A DNA stretch of 64,000 nucleotides from Streptomyces asoensis (lineage in GTDB: Bacteria > Actinomycetota > Actinomycetes > Streptomycetales > Streptomycetaceae), in assembly GCF_016860545.1 (NCBI RefSeq), contig NZ_BNEB01000005.1:310001-374000 (forward strand). The letters run 5' to 3'. Position 1 is the stretch's first letter. The number at the start of each line of letters is the position of its first letter. The translations under genes and the position numbers were made by a program. The notes under the pieces were generated by a model, which saw only the letters and a program-made list of their open reading frames with translations, did no database searches and was not told where the DNA came from. Shown piece after piece: positions 23,297-33,519 of the stretch.

Positions 23297-23808
23297 GTGC
23301 GCCTGCCCCTCCTGGCCCTGCTGGCACGCGGACCGGCCCACGGCTACGAGCTCAAGCAGGACCTTGAGCGACTCCTGGGCGCCGCGTACCCTCAGCCGAA
23401 CATCGGCCAGATCTACGTGACGCTGGGCCGCCTCGAGAAGACGGGACTGATCGAGGGCGAGGAGGTCGAGCAGTCCGGTCGGCCGAACAAGAAGATCTAC
23501 CACCTCACCGACGCCGGGCGGGAAGCGCTGCGCGCCTGGTACGAGGAGACGGCGGACGAACCGCGGCTGCGCGACGAGTTCTTCATGAAGCTCGCACTCG
23601 CTCCGCAGACCGGTCTCGCCGACCGGATCGCCCTGATCAACAAGCAACGACGCCACTATCTGAACACCATGCGCACCCTGTCCAAGCTCGTCACGGGCGA
23701 GCACCGCGACAACCGGGTGGCCCGGCTGCTCGTGGAGGGCGCCATGCTGCATCTACAGGCCGACCTCGACTGGTTGGAACGCTGCCAGGAGGAACTGGAG
23801 GAACCGGA

Positions 23809-23812
<4 letters not shown>
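23297..23812 (+). CDS. PadR-family transcriptional regulator
   Basis: A 171-residue PadR protein. The N-terminal winged helix (about 1-80) has the family pattern GPAHGYELKQDLE, IYVTLGRLEKTGLI and KKIYHLTDAGREAL. The C-terminal half is the helical dimerisation domain. The GTG start follows GAGGAGGA. Its stop overlaps the GTG of the ABC ATPase gene (GTGA), so regulator and transporter form one operon. PadR proteins often repress linked efflux or permease genes until a small ligand binds. Confidence 0.92.
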
Positions 23813-24558
<746 letters not shown>

Positions 24559-24561
24559 ACC

Positions 24562-26853
24562 GTGCGGGCCACGTTGCGCTGGGCGCACTCCGACCTGCGG
24601 ACCCATCGCGGCGAAGCGCTCTTCCTGGTACTCGCCACCTTCGGGGTGGTGGTGTCGCTGCTCCTGGCGACGGCGCTGTTCGGCTATGCGACGAACCCCT
24701 GGGAGCGGGTCTTCACCCAGTCCCGGGGCGCGCATGTCTGGATCCACGCCGGTGCCTCCGCGCGGACGGCCGGGCTCGCCGGGCTGGACGGCGTCGAGTC
24801 CGTCGCGGGCCCCTATCCCACCGCCGCGACCACGGTCTCCTCGCGCGGAGCCCGCGCCTCCGTGGAGATCCGGGGAACCGACGGGCGGCCCGCCGTCGGA
24901 CGTCCCCTGATCGCCTCCGGCCGCTGGCTCGACCCGGCGGCGCCGGACGGCGTGGTGCTGGAGAGCAGCCTCGCCCGGGCCCTGCTGGCCGGGCCCGGTG
25001 ACGTCCTCACCCTGCCCGGCGGCGCACGTCCGCTGACCGTCCTCGGTGTCGCCGACAGCCCCGAGCCGCGCTTCCGCCAGGGTGAGCGGCCGGGCCTGGT
25101 CTGGGCACCGCCGTCCGCGGTGCCCGCCGGCGGCGAGCAGGGCCAGGTGATCGGGCTGCGGCTGACCGACCCCGCCGACACCGACTACGCCGTCCAGCGC
25201 GCGGTGACCGTGCTGGGCGCCGGGGCCGTGCGCGAGGTCTCCACCTGGCAGCAGGCACGGGCCGAGGCGCAGGGCGACGACCGGCTGCTGGGCCAGATAC
25301 TGGGGCTGTTCGGACTGGGCGCCCTCGTCGCCGCCGGGCTCGCCGTGCACGGTGCCATCGGCACCCGGATCCGGGGGCATCTGCGGGACATCTCCGTCCT
25401 CAAGGCCATCGGATTCACACCGGGCCAGGTCACGCGGCTGTTCCTGCTGCAACACGCCGCCTACGCGCTGGCGGGCGCGCTGGCCGCCGCGGCCCTCACC
25501 GAGGCGGCGGGCGGCCGGCTGCCGGGCCGGCTCGGGGACGCGGTCGGGGTGTGGCAGGGGCTGCCCGGGCACGCGGCGACCCTCGTGGGGATACCGGCGG
25601 GGGTGGTGCTGTTCATCGGCGCGACCACCGCACTCGCAGCCTGGCGGGCGGGGCGCGTGCCTCCCGTGCCGCTGCCGAGGACCGCCGCTCCCGCGGGCGG
25701 ACGGCTGCCTGGCCCGTTGCGGCGCGCGCTCGGTTGGCGGGTGCCGCCCGCGCTGGTCCTCGGCTGGCACCGGACGTTCACCCGGCGCCCGCGCTCCCTG
25801 GCCACGATCGTGCGCCTCGCGCTGCCGCTGACGCTGATCGTGGTGGCTATGAGCGCGTGGACGACGATCGAGCGGTTCCACAGCGCGCCGGAGCGGATGG
25901 GGCTGGCCGCCGCGCTCACGGTCCGGGCCGACGCCGGCTCGGGCGACGCCGCGACACGGGCCCTGCTGGCGCGCGGTCCCGGGGTGGCCGCGGTCTATCC
26001 GGGCGTCGAGGTGGCGGCCCTGGTGCCGGGTCAGACGGCGACGATCGCCCTGCGCGGCCTCGGCACCCCCGCGGACCCGTACCCCAGCACGCTGGCCGAG
26101 GGGCGGCCCGCGCTCGGTCCGGACGAGGCGGTGGCGGGGCAGGGTCTGCTGGACCTGCTGGACGTCCGGGTCGGCAGCTGGGTGCGCATGACCGTGGGCG
26201 GGCGGCCGCAGATCCTGCACATCGTGGGCCGCAGCATCGAGCCGGAGAACGCCGGCCGGGTCATCTCGACGACGCTCGACACGCTCCGCGAGAACGACCC
26301 GGAGCTGCGGCCGACGCTGTACCAGGTGCGGTTGCGCGACGGCGCGGATCCGCGACACGTCGCCGCCGCACTGAGCGCATCTGCGGGCCGCGGTGAGCTG
26401 GACGTGCACGTCGTGACGAACCCCGCCGACGGCCTGTCGCCCTTGCGCGGCGTCGTGGTCGGCCTGCTCGGCGTCCTGGCGCTGATCGGGCTGGTCGACC
26501 TGCTGACCGCCATCGGCGGCACGGTCCGCGAGAGCGAGCGCGATCTGCTGGCCCTCAAGGCGATCGGCCTGTCACCACGGCAGATCACGGCGATCACCGT
26601 CACGGCCACCGGGTGCACCGTCCTCGCCTCCGTCGCCGTGGCGCTGGCCGCGGGTCTGCCGCTCTCCCACTGGCTGATCGACGCCCAGGGCCGCTCGAGC
26701 GGCATCGGGGCGGGCATCGCGCAGGTTCCGTCGCCGCTCGCGCTGACCGCGTTCGGCGCGGCCGCGCTGCTGGGCGCCATGGCGCTCGCCGCGCTGCCCG
26801 CGGCCCGCGCCTCCCGGCGCCGCCTCGCGGACACCCTGAGCGCGGTGGGCTAG
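24562..26853 (+). CDS. FtsX-like ABC permease (MacB-type mechanotransmission family)
   Basis: 763 residues with two FtsX-domain units: a helix near residue 20, a large extracytoplasmic domain (about 45-240), three helices (about 250-370), then a second helix/extracytoplasmic/three-helix unit to the C-terminus. The cytoplasmic coupling motif (DISVLKAIGFTPGQV and ERDLLALKAIGLSPRQI) is duplicated. This architecture belongs to Gram-positive MacB-like systems that move lipids or peptides or sense them. Substrate is unknown. The GTG start lies 3 bp after the ATPase stop. Probably membrane-stress or antibiotic related given its PadR control, which is inference. Confidence 0.88.
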   Translation: MRATLRWAHSDLRTHRGEALFLVLATFGVVVSLLLATALFGYATNPWERVFTQSRGAHVWIHAGASARTAGLAGLDGVESVAGPYPTAATTVSSRGARASVEIRGTDGRPAVGRPLIASGRWLDPAAPDGVVLESSLARALLAGPGDVLTLPGGARPLTVLGVADSPEPRFRQGERPGLVWAPPSAVPAGGEQGQVIGLRLTDPADTDYAVQRAVTVLGAGAVREVSTWQQARAEAQGDDRLLGQILGLFGLGALVAAGLAVHGAIGTRIRGHLRDISVLKAIGFTPGQVTRLFLLQHAAYALAGALAAAALTEAAGGRLPGRLGDAVGVWQGLPGHAATLVGIPAGVVLFIGATTALAAWRAGRVPPVPLPRTAAPAGGRLPGPLRRALGWRVPPALVLGWHRTFTRRPRSLATIVRLALPLTLIVVAMSAWTTIERFHSAPERMGLAAALTVRADAGSGDAATRALLARGPGVAAVYPGVEVAALVPGQTATIALRGLGTPADPYPSTLAEGRPALGPDEAVAGQGLLDLLDVRVGSWVRMTVGGRPQILHIVGRSIEPENAGRVISTTLDTLRENDPELRPTLYQVRLRDGADPRHVAAALSASAGRGELDVHVVTNPADGLSPLRGVVVGLLGVLALIGLVDLLTAIGGTVRESERDLLALKAIGLSPRQITAITVTATGCTVLASVAVALAAGLPLSHWLIDAQGRSSGIGAGIAQVPSPLALTAFGAAALLGAMALAALPAARASRRRLADTLSAVG

Positions 26854-26915
26854 AGCCGGCCGATCCGGGGCACACGGGACATGAACCCGGGTGGTCGGCC
26901 GAAGGAGTGACGACA

Positions 26916-27350
26916 GTGGCGAAGGACTCATCGCTGAGGGCTGTGGGATGGGCCCGGTCTTTGCCGGTGAGCAGCGGGGTGAAGACCGCGAGGGACTGGA
27001 CCCGCGACCATCTGTCCACGCTCAGCTGGTCGCGGACCGACCCGGAGCTGGTGGACTCGGTGCTGCTCGCCGTGTCGGAACTGGTCACCAACGCCCACGT
27101 GCACGCGGGCAGCGCGGCCCAGCTGATCCTCACCTGGGACGAGGAGTGCCTGCACGTGACGGTGCACGACGCCTCGCCCCGGCTGCCCGAGCCGCGCAAC
27201 CCGGGCGAGTCCGCGCTCGGCGGGCGGGGGCTGCTGCTGGTCGACGCCCTCGCCGACCGCTGGGAGGCCTACCGCTGCCCGCGCGGCAAGAACGTCACCG
27301 TCTGCTTCCAGGCGGACGGCGACCATGTCCCGCCGTCCGTGGCGGGATGA
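26916..27350 (+). CDS. RsbW-like ATP-binding regulator (HATPase_c_2)
   Basis: A 144-residue single GHKL ATPase. The N-box VSELVTNAHVHA, the G1 region HDASPRLPEP and the G2 region GGRGLLLVDALADRW are visible. Streptomyces encode many such small anti-sigma-like kinases; some act on STAS proteins, most have unknown partners. I chose the GTG at 26916, placed eight bases after AAGGAG. The GTG at 26907 overlaps that site and is less likely. It stands alone, 62 bp after the permease gene. Confidence 0.88.
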   Translation: MAKDSSLRAVGWARSLPVSSGVKTARDWTRDHLSTLSWSRTDPELVDSVLLAVSELVTNAHVHAGSAAQLILTWDEECLHVTVHDASPRLPEPRNPGESALGGRGLLLVDALADRWEAYRCPRGKNVTVCFQADGDHVPPSVAG

Positions 27351-27448
27351 GCCCGCCTTCGCACGTGCGGTGCTGGCCGTAGAGTGGGCGGAGCGGATTC
27401 CTCCGCGTTTGGTCCGTTCAGTGCCACTCCGACCCGACCGGAACGCTC

Positions 27449-28630
27449 ATGCGCCACCCGTCCACCACCTCGGACGACGACTCCGACGCCCTGTTCGGGC
27501 TCGACGCCCTCGGCCCCGGGCCCGCAGGCCCGGACACCCGCGGCCGGCCGTCGTTCCGCGACTCCGACACCGCCCGGCGGCTGCTGCCGGTGCGGGAGAT
27601 CCACGCCGAACCCGCGGCCGCGGCCTCCCCCCGCGGCCGGCAGATCATCGCCCGGTTCCCCGAGGCGCGCGTGGTCGAGGTCGCATCGCACTGGCGCATC
27701 CCGGGACTGCACGGCAACGAGGGCAACATCGCGCGCTGGGTGCGGGTCAAGGGGGAGACGCTCGTCCTCGGTGAGCGGAAGTCGCCGCGGACCCGCCCCA
27801 ACGGACGGTCCGCGGACTGGATCGCACCGGGCGCCTCCAACGGCTGCGCGATGGCCTGCGCCTACTGCTACGTGCCCCGCCGCAAGGGGTACGCCAACCC
27901 CGTCACGGTGTTCACCAACATCGACCGGATCATCGGCCACATCGGACGGCACATCGCCCGGCAGGGCCCCAAGACCGAGCCCAACCAGTGCGACCCCGAG
28001 GCCTGGGTGTACGACATCGGCGAGAACGGCGACTGCTCGGTCGACGCGCTGATCTGCGACAACACCGCCGACCTCGTGCACGCCTTCCGGCAGTGGCCGA
28101 CGGCCAAGGCGTCCTTCGCGACCAAGTTCGTCAACCCCGACCTGCTGGCCCTGGACCCGCGCGGCCGCACCCGCGTCCGCTTCTCGGTGATGCCTCCCGA
28201 GGACTCGCGGCTGCTGGACGTGCGCACCTCACCGGTCGCCGAGCGGATCGCCGCCGCCGCTGACTTCCTGGACGCCGGGTACGAGGTGCACTTCAACCTC
28301 TCCCCCGTCGTCGTCCGCCCCGGCTGGGAGGAGGCCTGGGGGGAACTCCTCGACCGGCTCGACGACGTCCTGCCCGCGCGGGTGAAGCGGCAGGCCGCAG
28401 CCGAGGTGATCATGCTGACGCACAACCGGGAGCTGCACGAGGTCAACCTGGGCTGGCATCCGCGCGCCGAGGAGGTCCTGTGGCGCCCGGACCTCCAGGA
28501 GTCGAAGGTCTCCGAGAACGGCGCGCTGAACGTCCGCTACGCCGGCGCCGCCAAGGCACGCGCGGTGGAGCGGCTGCGCGCGATGGTCGCCGCCAGGGCA
28601 CCGTGGCTGACCGTCCGGTACGCGTTCTGA
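27449..28630 (+). CDS. Spore photoproduct lyase-family radical SAM protein
   Basis: 393 residues. The radical-SAM iron-sulfur motif is C133-x3-C137-x2-C140 (GCAMACAYCYVPRRKGYANPVTVF), and the surrounding sequence matches actinobacterial spore photoproduct lyase homologues. In Bacillus the enzyme repairs 5-thyminyl-5,6-dihydrothymine in spore DNA. Whether the Streptomyces version repairs the same lesion is not established. The first 60 residues are poorly conserved and Asp/Pro-rich. It is monocistronic. The ATG has only a weak GGA-type ribosome binding site. Confidence 0.85.
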   Translation: MRHPSTTSDDDSDALFGLDALGPGPAGPDTRGRPSFRDSDTARRLLPVREIHAEPAAAASPRGRQIIARFPEARVVEVASHWRIPGLHGNEGNIARWVRVKGETLVLGERKSPRTRPNGRSADWIAPGASNGCAMACAYCYVPRRKGYANPVTVFTNIDRIIGHIGRHIARQGPKTEPNQCDPEAWVYDIGENGDCSVDALICDNTADLVHAFRQWPTAKASFATKFVNPDLLALDPRGRTRVRFSVMPPEDSRLLDVRTSPVAERIAAAADFLDAGYEVHFNLSPVVVRPGWEEAWGELLDRLDDVLPARVKRQAAAEVIMLTHNRELHEVNLGWHPRAEEVLWRPDLQESKVSENGALNVRYAGAAKARAVERLRAMVAARAPWLTVRYAF

Positions 28631-28756
28631 GTGGACGCGCATTTGAATGCTCACCGTTTCGTATGAATCACGGCACCGTGTGGGCCGAACCCCGGGTGCG
28701 CCGGTGTCCGCCCCGCTAACGTCGCCGCTCATCCGGTCACCACGGGGGCGCCGGAC

Positions 28757-29113
28757 ATGGGGGGCTTCATGCAAGGCGTTGTCAGCGTTCCGCTGGCGGA
28801 CGGCGGGACGATCCGGTTCGAGGCCACGCCCGAACACGACGGCCCGGTCAGGGTCGGCCGGTTCGGGGACGCCGTACGGGAGTTGCCGCAGACGCTGCAA
28901 GAGTCGCTGGTACCGGTCGGTGACGCCGCGCGAGCGGTACTGGAGCAGTTGCGGCGGGCCGGTCCCGACGAGATCGAGGTCGAGTTCGGGGTGACCCTGT
29001 CGGCCGAGGCCGGAGCCGTCATCACCAAGGGGACGGGCGCCGTGCACCTGAAGGTGCGGGCCGCCTGGAGCAGCACGGGAGCGTCCGCCCGGAGCGGGGA
29101 CGACAGGACGTGA
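28757..29113 (+). CDS. Small Trypco1-like (trypsin-co-occurring) protein
   Basis: 118 residues, one small alpha/beta domain: two beta strands (VVSVPLADGGTIRFEA), a helix (QTLQESLVPVGDAARAVLEQLR), then EIEVEFGVTLSAEAGAVITKGTGAVHLKVRAAW. The pattern of a central helix followed by VEFGVxLSAEAGAVI is that of the CU044_2847 / Trypco1 family, small proteins found beside trypsin-like effector genes in predicted conflict systems. Its stop overlaps the GTG of the trypsin-STAND gene (GTGA), so the two products are made together. It may be the regulator, substrate or sensor of the protease. An in-frame ATG at 28769 is an alternative start. Confidence 0.75.
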   Translation: MGGFMQGVVSVPLADGGTIRFEATPEHDGPVRVGRFGDAVRELPQTLQESLVPVGDAARAVLEQLRRAGPDEIEVEFGVTLSAEAGAVITKGTGAVHLKVRAAWSSTGASARSGDDRT

Positions 29114-32100
29114 CACCGCACCACGACCCGACCCCGCCGTCCGACGGCACGCCCGCCGGGGCCGCCTCCCTGACCCGCTCGGTCGCACGCGTCCTGACCG
29201 GCGACGACCGCACCGCCGGGACGGCGTTCCTGGCCGACCGCGACACCATCGTCACCTGCGCCCATGTGGTCGAGGCCGCCGGTGGCGCGCCCGGTGGACA
29301 GGTACGCCTGGAGTTCCCGCACCTGCCGGGCGCCCCCCGCACGGCGGCCCGTGTCCAGGAGGCGGGGTGGCGGTCGCCCGACACGCAGGACGTCGCCGTC
29401 CTGCGTCTGGAGGAGCCGCCCGCCGGGTCGGGTCCGCTGCCACTGGGATCCGCAGAAGGATGCCGGGGCCGTCGCCTGCGGTCTTTCGGGTTTCCGGCAC
29501 GGTCGCCCGACGGCGGACGCTACGGCTTCTGCACGACCGGTGATCTCCTCCCGGGCGACGACACCGCCCTGCTCCAGCTGACCGACGCCAACGGCCTCAC
29601 CTCGGGTTTCAGCGGCGCGCCCGTCGTGGACGAGTCGACCGGCCTCGTCGTCGGGATGGTCACGGCGATCACCCCCCAGGACTCCTACTTGCGGGGCCTG
29701 GACATCGCCTACGCCACCCCGACCCGGACACTGCGCGCCGTCTGGCCGCAGCTGACCGAGAGCCGGATCAGTCCCTACCGGGGGCTCGAACCGTTCACCG
29801 AGGAGCACGCCGGGTACTTCCACGGCCGGGGGGCCGCCGTGGAGGAGGCCCTCGCCGTTCTGGAGCGGCAGCGGCGGGCCGTGCTGCTGCTCGGCCCCTC
29901 GGGCGCGGGAAAGTCCTCCCTCGTACGGGCCGGTCTGCTGCCGGCGCTGGCAGAGGGTCGGCTGCCCGGAAGCGACCGGTGGCTGCCCGTGACGGCCAGG
30001 CCGGGACAGGACCTGCTCGGTGAGCTGGAGGCGGCGGGACTGCCCGGCGCCGCCACCGAAGGCATGGCCCGGGCGGTGCGGCGGCGGCTGGCCGCGGAAC
30101 ATCCCGCCGCCCGCCTGCTCCTCGTCATCGACCAGTTCGAGGAGCTCCTCACCGGTACGGCCGCGGACGCGACGGCTCCTGACGAGGCGTCGGCGGACGT
30201 CCTGCGGCAGCTCGTCGCGGTGATCGAGTCGGACAGCGCGGTCAGCCTGGTCCTCGTCCTGCGGGACGACTGCTTCGCCCGGCTGGCCACCGCAGCTCCC
30301 GAGCTCCTGAAGGCCGTGACGCCCGGTCTGCTGAACGTGCGCGCCTCCTTGGACGTACCGGAGCTGCGGGCCGTCGTCACCGAGCCGGCCCGGGCCGCGG
30401 GCGGCCGTCTGGAAGAGGGGCTGGCGGAAAGGATCGTCTCCGACGTGCTGGCGGCCGACCCCGGCGCCACGGCCCGCCGCACGGCGTCGGCGACCCTGCT
30501 GCCCGCACTCCAGCTCACCCTCAGCCGGCTCTGGGAGGACCGCCGGGACGGCAGACTCACCCACGGGGCCTACCAGCGCCTCGGCGGAGTCGCCGGAAGC
30601 CTGACGGCCTGGTGCGACCAGGCGGTGCGCGGGCTCACCCCCGACCTCCGGCTCGTCGCGGAACGCATCCTGACCGCGCTGGTGCGCCCGGCCGAAGAGA
30701 CGCACGCGGTGCCCGCGACCCGGTGTCAGGTACCGCTCGACCATCTGCGGGCGCTGGCGGCCGGCCCGGCGGCGGACCGCGCGGAGAGCGGCCGGGACAG
30801 CGACCGGGATTTCGACCTGGTGCTCGGCCTGCTGCTCGAACGCCGGATCATCACCACCCGGGTGGCACCCGGCGCCGGCCGTGATCCGGCCCGGGTGCGC
30901 GCCGAACTCGTCCACGACGCCCTGATCCGGGACTGGGGCACACTGCGCGACTGGGTGGCCGCGGACCGGGAGTTCCAGTCCTGGCTGCACCGCACCGCCG
31001 AACGCCGGGCCCGCTTCGTCGACGCGAGGCGGCAGAACGCCGGCGAGGCCGGTGTCCCCGACCCCGGTGACCTGCTGGACGGGACCGATCTCACCGCGGG
31101 GCTCGAATGGGCCGCGCAGCGTGGACTGCCCGACGGCATCGCCGACTTCGTCGCGGCGAGCGCCGGACGACGTCGTGCCGTCGCCCGCCGGGCGCGCCGG
31201 ATCAGGGTCCTGCTGGTCTGCGTGCTCGCGCTGGCCGTGATCGCGTCGGGACTGTTCCTGCGGCAGCGGGGGGCCGCCGCCGAGCAGGCCCGTGTGTCGG
31301 CGGCCCTCGACCTGGTGAAGAAGGCCGAGGAGCTGCGGGTCACCGACCCCCGGCTCGCCCTCCGGATGGGACTGGCGGCGTACCGGCTGGACGAGGAGGA
31401 CCCGACGGTCCGCGCGAGTCTGCTGGAGACGCTGACGACGTCGGGGCACACCGCCACGCTCGACGGGCTCGGCACCGTGCCGACCGCCCTCGCCGTCTCC
31501 CCCGACGGTCTCACGCTCGGGGTGGGGGGCGGCGACGGTTCCCTGCGGTTCTGGGACATCTCACGCCCCGAACAGCCCACGCTGATCGGGAAGTTCGCGG
31601 GCGAGGCCGGGTCGGACGCGGTCGGCGCGCTCGCCTGGCGGCCGGACGGCAGATTCCTGGCGTCCATGAACTCCCGGACTCTGACGCTCTGGGAGGCCGG
31701 CCCCCGTACCGATCCCGAACAACTCGGCTCCGCGACCGCGTTCGACGCGCCGGTGACGGCCGCCGAGTGGAGCGCCGACGGCCACCGGCTCGCCGTGGCC
31801 GACCCGGTGAGCACCTCCCTCCTGGACATCCACGCCGAGCCCGGCGAGGTCGTCACCCTCCGCCGAAGGGCCAGGATCCGCCACGGCGGCGACCCTTCGG
31901 AACGGAGCGACCGGCTCGCCCTGTCCGCGGACGGGGGTCTGCTGATCACCGCCGACGGAGCGGACTCCGTCCAGCTGTGGGACACGAGAGGCCCTCGACC
32001 ACGCAAACTCGGGACGGCGTTGCCGCTCCCCCGGGAGTTGTACGGGGTCACCTCGGTGGCGTTGTCGCCGGACGGCGGGACCCTGGCGATCGGCACCCCC

Positions 32101-33480
32101 TCGGCCCACGTCTCCGTGTGGAACGTCCAGGACCCGAGCCGTCCGAAGGAACTCCAGGACACGACGGCCTCCGTCGATGTCGGCCTCTTCAGCCCTGTGA
32201 CCACGGTGGAGTTCGTCGCGGCCGGGGTCCTCGCGTGCGCGGGCGACGACGGCCGCGTACAGCTCGTACGGCTGGACACCCTGCCGTTCCAGCGCACCGA
32301 CATGCCGCTCGTCCACGGCGCCGCGGTGCGCACCATGGCGGCCGACGTCTCCCACCACCTCCTGGTCACGGGTGGCGCCGACGGCAGGGTCATCCTGTGG
32401 AACACCGCCGACCGGGACCGCCCCCGGCCACTGCGCCCGCCCCTGCCCGGCCACGCCACGGGCTCCGTGTCCGGCGAACTGAGCGCCGCCGGGAACCTGC
32501 TGGCCAGCAGCGCCAACGACGGCAGAACCCTGCTGTGGGACGTCGAACGGCCCGCGAAGCCCACCTCCCTGACGGCGGTCGCCGCTCCCGGATCCGCGCT
32601 CTCCCCTGACGCGGACCTGCTGGCGAGCGCCGGTGGCGAGCGGCCCACGGACGTGGTGCTGCGGAGCACGGCCGGCGGCAGGGTGCGCGGGCCGGGCGGT
32701 CCGCTGCGGGGCCACCGGAGCGTGCCCCGGGCGTTCGGCTGGTCACCCGACGGATCCCTGCTGGCCACGGGCGACTTCGACGGCGAGGTGATCCTCTGGG
32801 ACACCACCGATCCCGCGCGGGTGGCCAGGCGGGCGGAACTGACCCAGCAGGCCGGCCTGCGCCTGGTGACCTTCGCGGGCTCGGCCCGCACCCTGCTCAC
32901 CGTGGGCACCGACGGCAGAGCCCGGTTCTGGGACGTCCCGGCCGGGTCCGGGGGCCCCACACAGATCAGCAGCACGGATATCGGCCAACTGGGCAGCGAC
33001 CGCTCGTCGTTCGCCCTGTCCGCCCACGGCGACCTGCTCGTCGTCGGCAACAGCACCGCCGTCCTGTCCCTGTGGGACGTGTCGGACAGACGTCGGCCAC
33101 GCCTGCTGTCGCGGATCGCCACGGACCAGGACGGTCCGGTGGGCGCGGTCGCCGTCTCCCCGGACGCCTCCGTGCTGGCCGCCGGCATCGGGATCGGAAC
33201 CCTGCTGTTCTGGGACCTGACCGACCCGGCCCGGCCCCGCCGGATGGGGCCCGCCCGGTACCACCGCCTGCCGATGCCCGTCGCCATGACGTTCCTCCCC
33301 GACGGCCGGACGCTGGCCACCCAGAGCATCACGCAGGTCGAACTCTGGGACCTGTCCCCCGCGTTGTCCGCCCGGTCCGACCTGGCGCACCGGGCCTGCG
33401 CCCGACTCGCGGGCGAGGGATTGTCCGAGTCCGCCTGGAAGAAGTACGCGCACGGAACGGAGTACCGGGAGAGCTGCTGA
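29110..33480 (+). CDS. Trypsin-STAND ATPase-TM-WD40 protein, candidate conflict/immunity effector
   Basis: 1456 residues. Trypsin-like domain (about 15-215) with an intact triad: His52 in CAHVV, Asp94 in DVAVLRL, Ser168 in GFSGAP. Then a conserved SPYRGLEPFTEEHAGYFHGR linker that opens novel-STAND ATPases. The ATPase has Walker A GPSGAGKS (K268) and Walker B LLLVIDQFEE (D341), followed by helical STAND regions to about 695. One transmembrane helix lies near 700-715. The C-terminal half (about 770-1440) is a WD40 propeller region with many SPDG and LWD blade motifs, about 13-14 blades, hence two propellers. Comparable proteins are proposed to sense a target through WD40, oligomerise with ATP and release the protease. 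No frameshift or lost catalytic residue is seen. Confidence 0.88.
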   Translation: MTPHHDPTPPSDGTPAGAASLTRSVARVLTGDDRTAGTAFLADRDTIVTCAHVVEAAGGAPGGQVRLEFPHLPGAPRTAARVQEAGWRSPDTQDVAVLRLEEPPAGSGPLPLGSAEGCRGRRLRSFGFPARSPDGGRYGFCTTGDLLPGDDTALLQLTDANGLTSGFSGAPVVDESTGLVVGMVTAITPQDSYLRGLDIAYATPTRTLRAVWPQLTESRISPYRGLEPFTEEHAGYFHGRGAAVEEALAVLERQRRAVLLLGPSGAGKSSLVRAGLLPALAEGRLPGSDRWLPVTARPGQDLLGELEAAGLPGAATEGMARAVRRRLAAEHPAARLLLVIDQFEELLTGTAADATAPDEASADVLRQLVAVIESDSAVSLVLVLRDDCFARLATAAPELLKAVTPGLLNVRASLDVPELRAVVTEPARAAGGRLEEGLAERIVSDVLAADPGATARRTASATLLPALQLTLSRLWEDRRDGRLTHGAYQRLGGVAGSLTAWCDQAVRGLTPDLRLVAERILTALVRPAEETHAVPATRCQVPLDHLRALAAGPAADRAESGRDSDRDFDLVLGLLLERRIITTRVAPGAGRDPARVRAELVHDALIRDWGTLRDWVAADREFQSWLHRTAERRARFVDARRQNAGEAGVPDPGDLLDGTDLTAGLEWAAQRGLPDGIADFVAASAGRRRAVARRARRIRVLLVCVLALAVIASGLFLRQRGAAAEQARVSAALDLVKKAEELRVTDPRLALRMGLAAYRLDEEDPTVRASLLETLTTSGHTATLDGLGTVPTALAVSPDGLTLGVGGGDGSLRFWDISRPEQPTLIGKFAGEAGSDAVGALAWRPDGRFLASMNSRTLTLWEAGPRTDPEQLGSATAFDAPVTAAEWSADGHRLAVADPVSTSLLDIHAEPGEVVTLRRRARIRHGGDPSERSDRLALSADGGLLITADGADSVQLWDTRGPRPRKLGTALPLPRELYGVTSVALSPDGGTLAIGTPSAHVSVWNVQDPSRPKELQDTTASVDVGLFSPVTTVEFVAAGVLACAGDDGRVQLVRLDTLPFQRTDMPLVHGAAVRTMAADVSHHLLVTGGADGRVILWNTADRDRPRPLRPPLPGHATGSVSGELSAAGNLLASSANDGRTLLWDVERPAKPTSLTAVAAPGSALSPDADLLASAGGERPTDVVLRSTAGGRVRGPGGPLRGHRSVPRAFGWSPDGSLLATGDFDGEVILWDTTDPARVARRAELTQQAGLRLVTFAGSARTLLTVGTDGRARFWDVPAGSGGPTQISSTDIGQLGSDRSSFALSAHGDLLVVGNSTAVLSLWDVSDRRRPRLLSRIATDQDGPVGAVAVSPDASVLAAGIGIGTLLFWDLTDPARPRRMGPARYHRLPMPVAMTFLPDGRTLATQSITQVELWDLSPALSARSDLAHRACARLAGEGLSESAWKKYAHGTEYRESC

Positions 33481-33519
33481 CGCGGACGGCGGGCCGGGTC
33501 CCGCATCGCTCTGGTGGGC

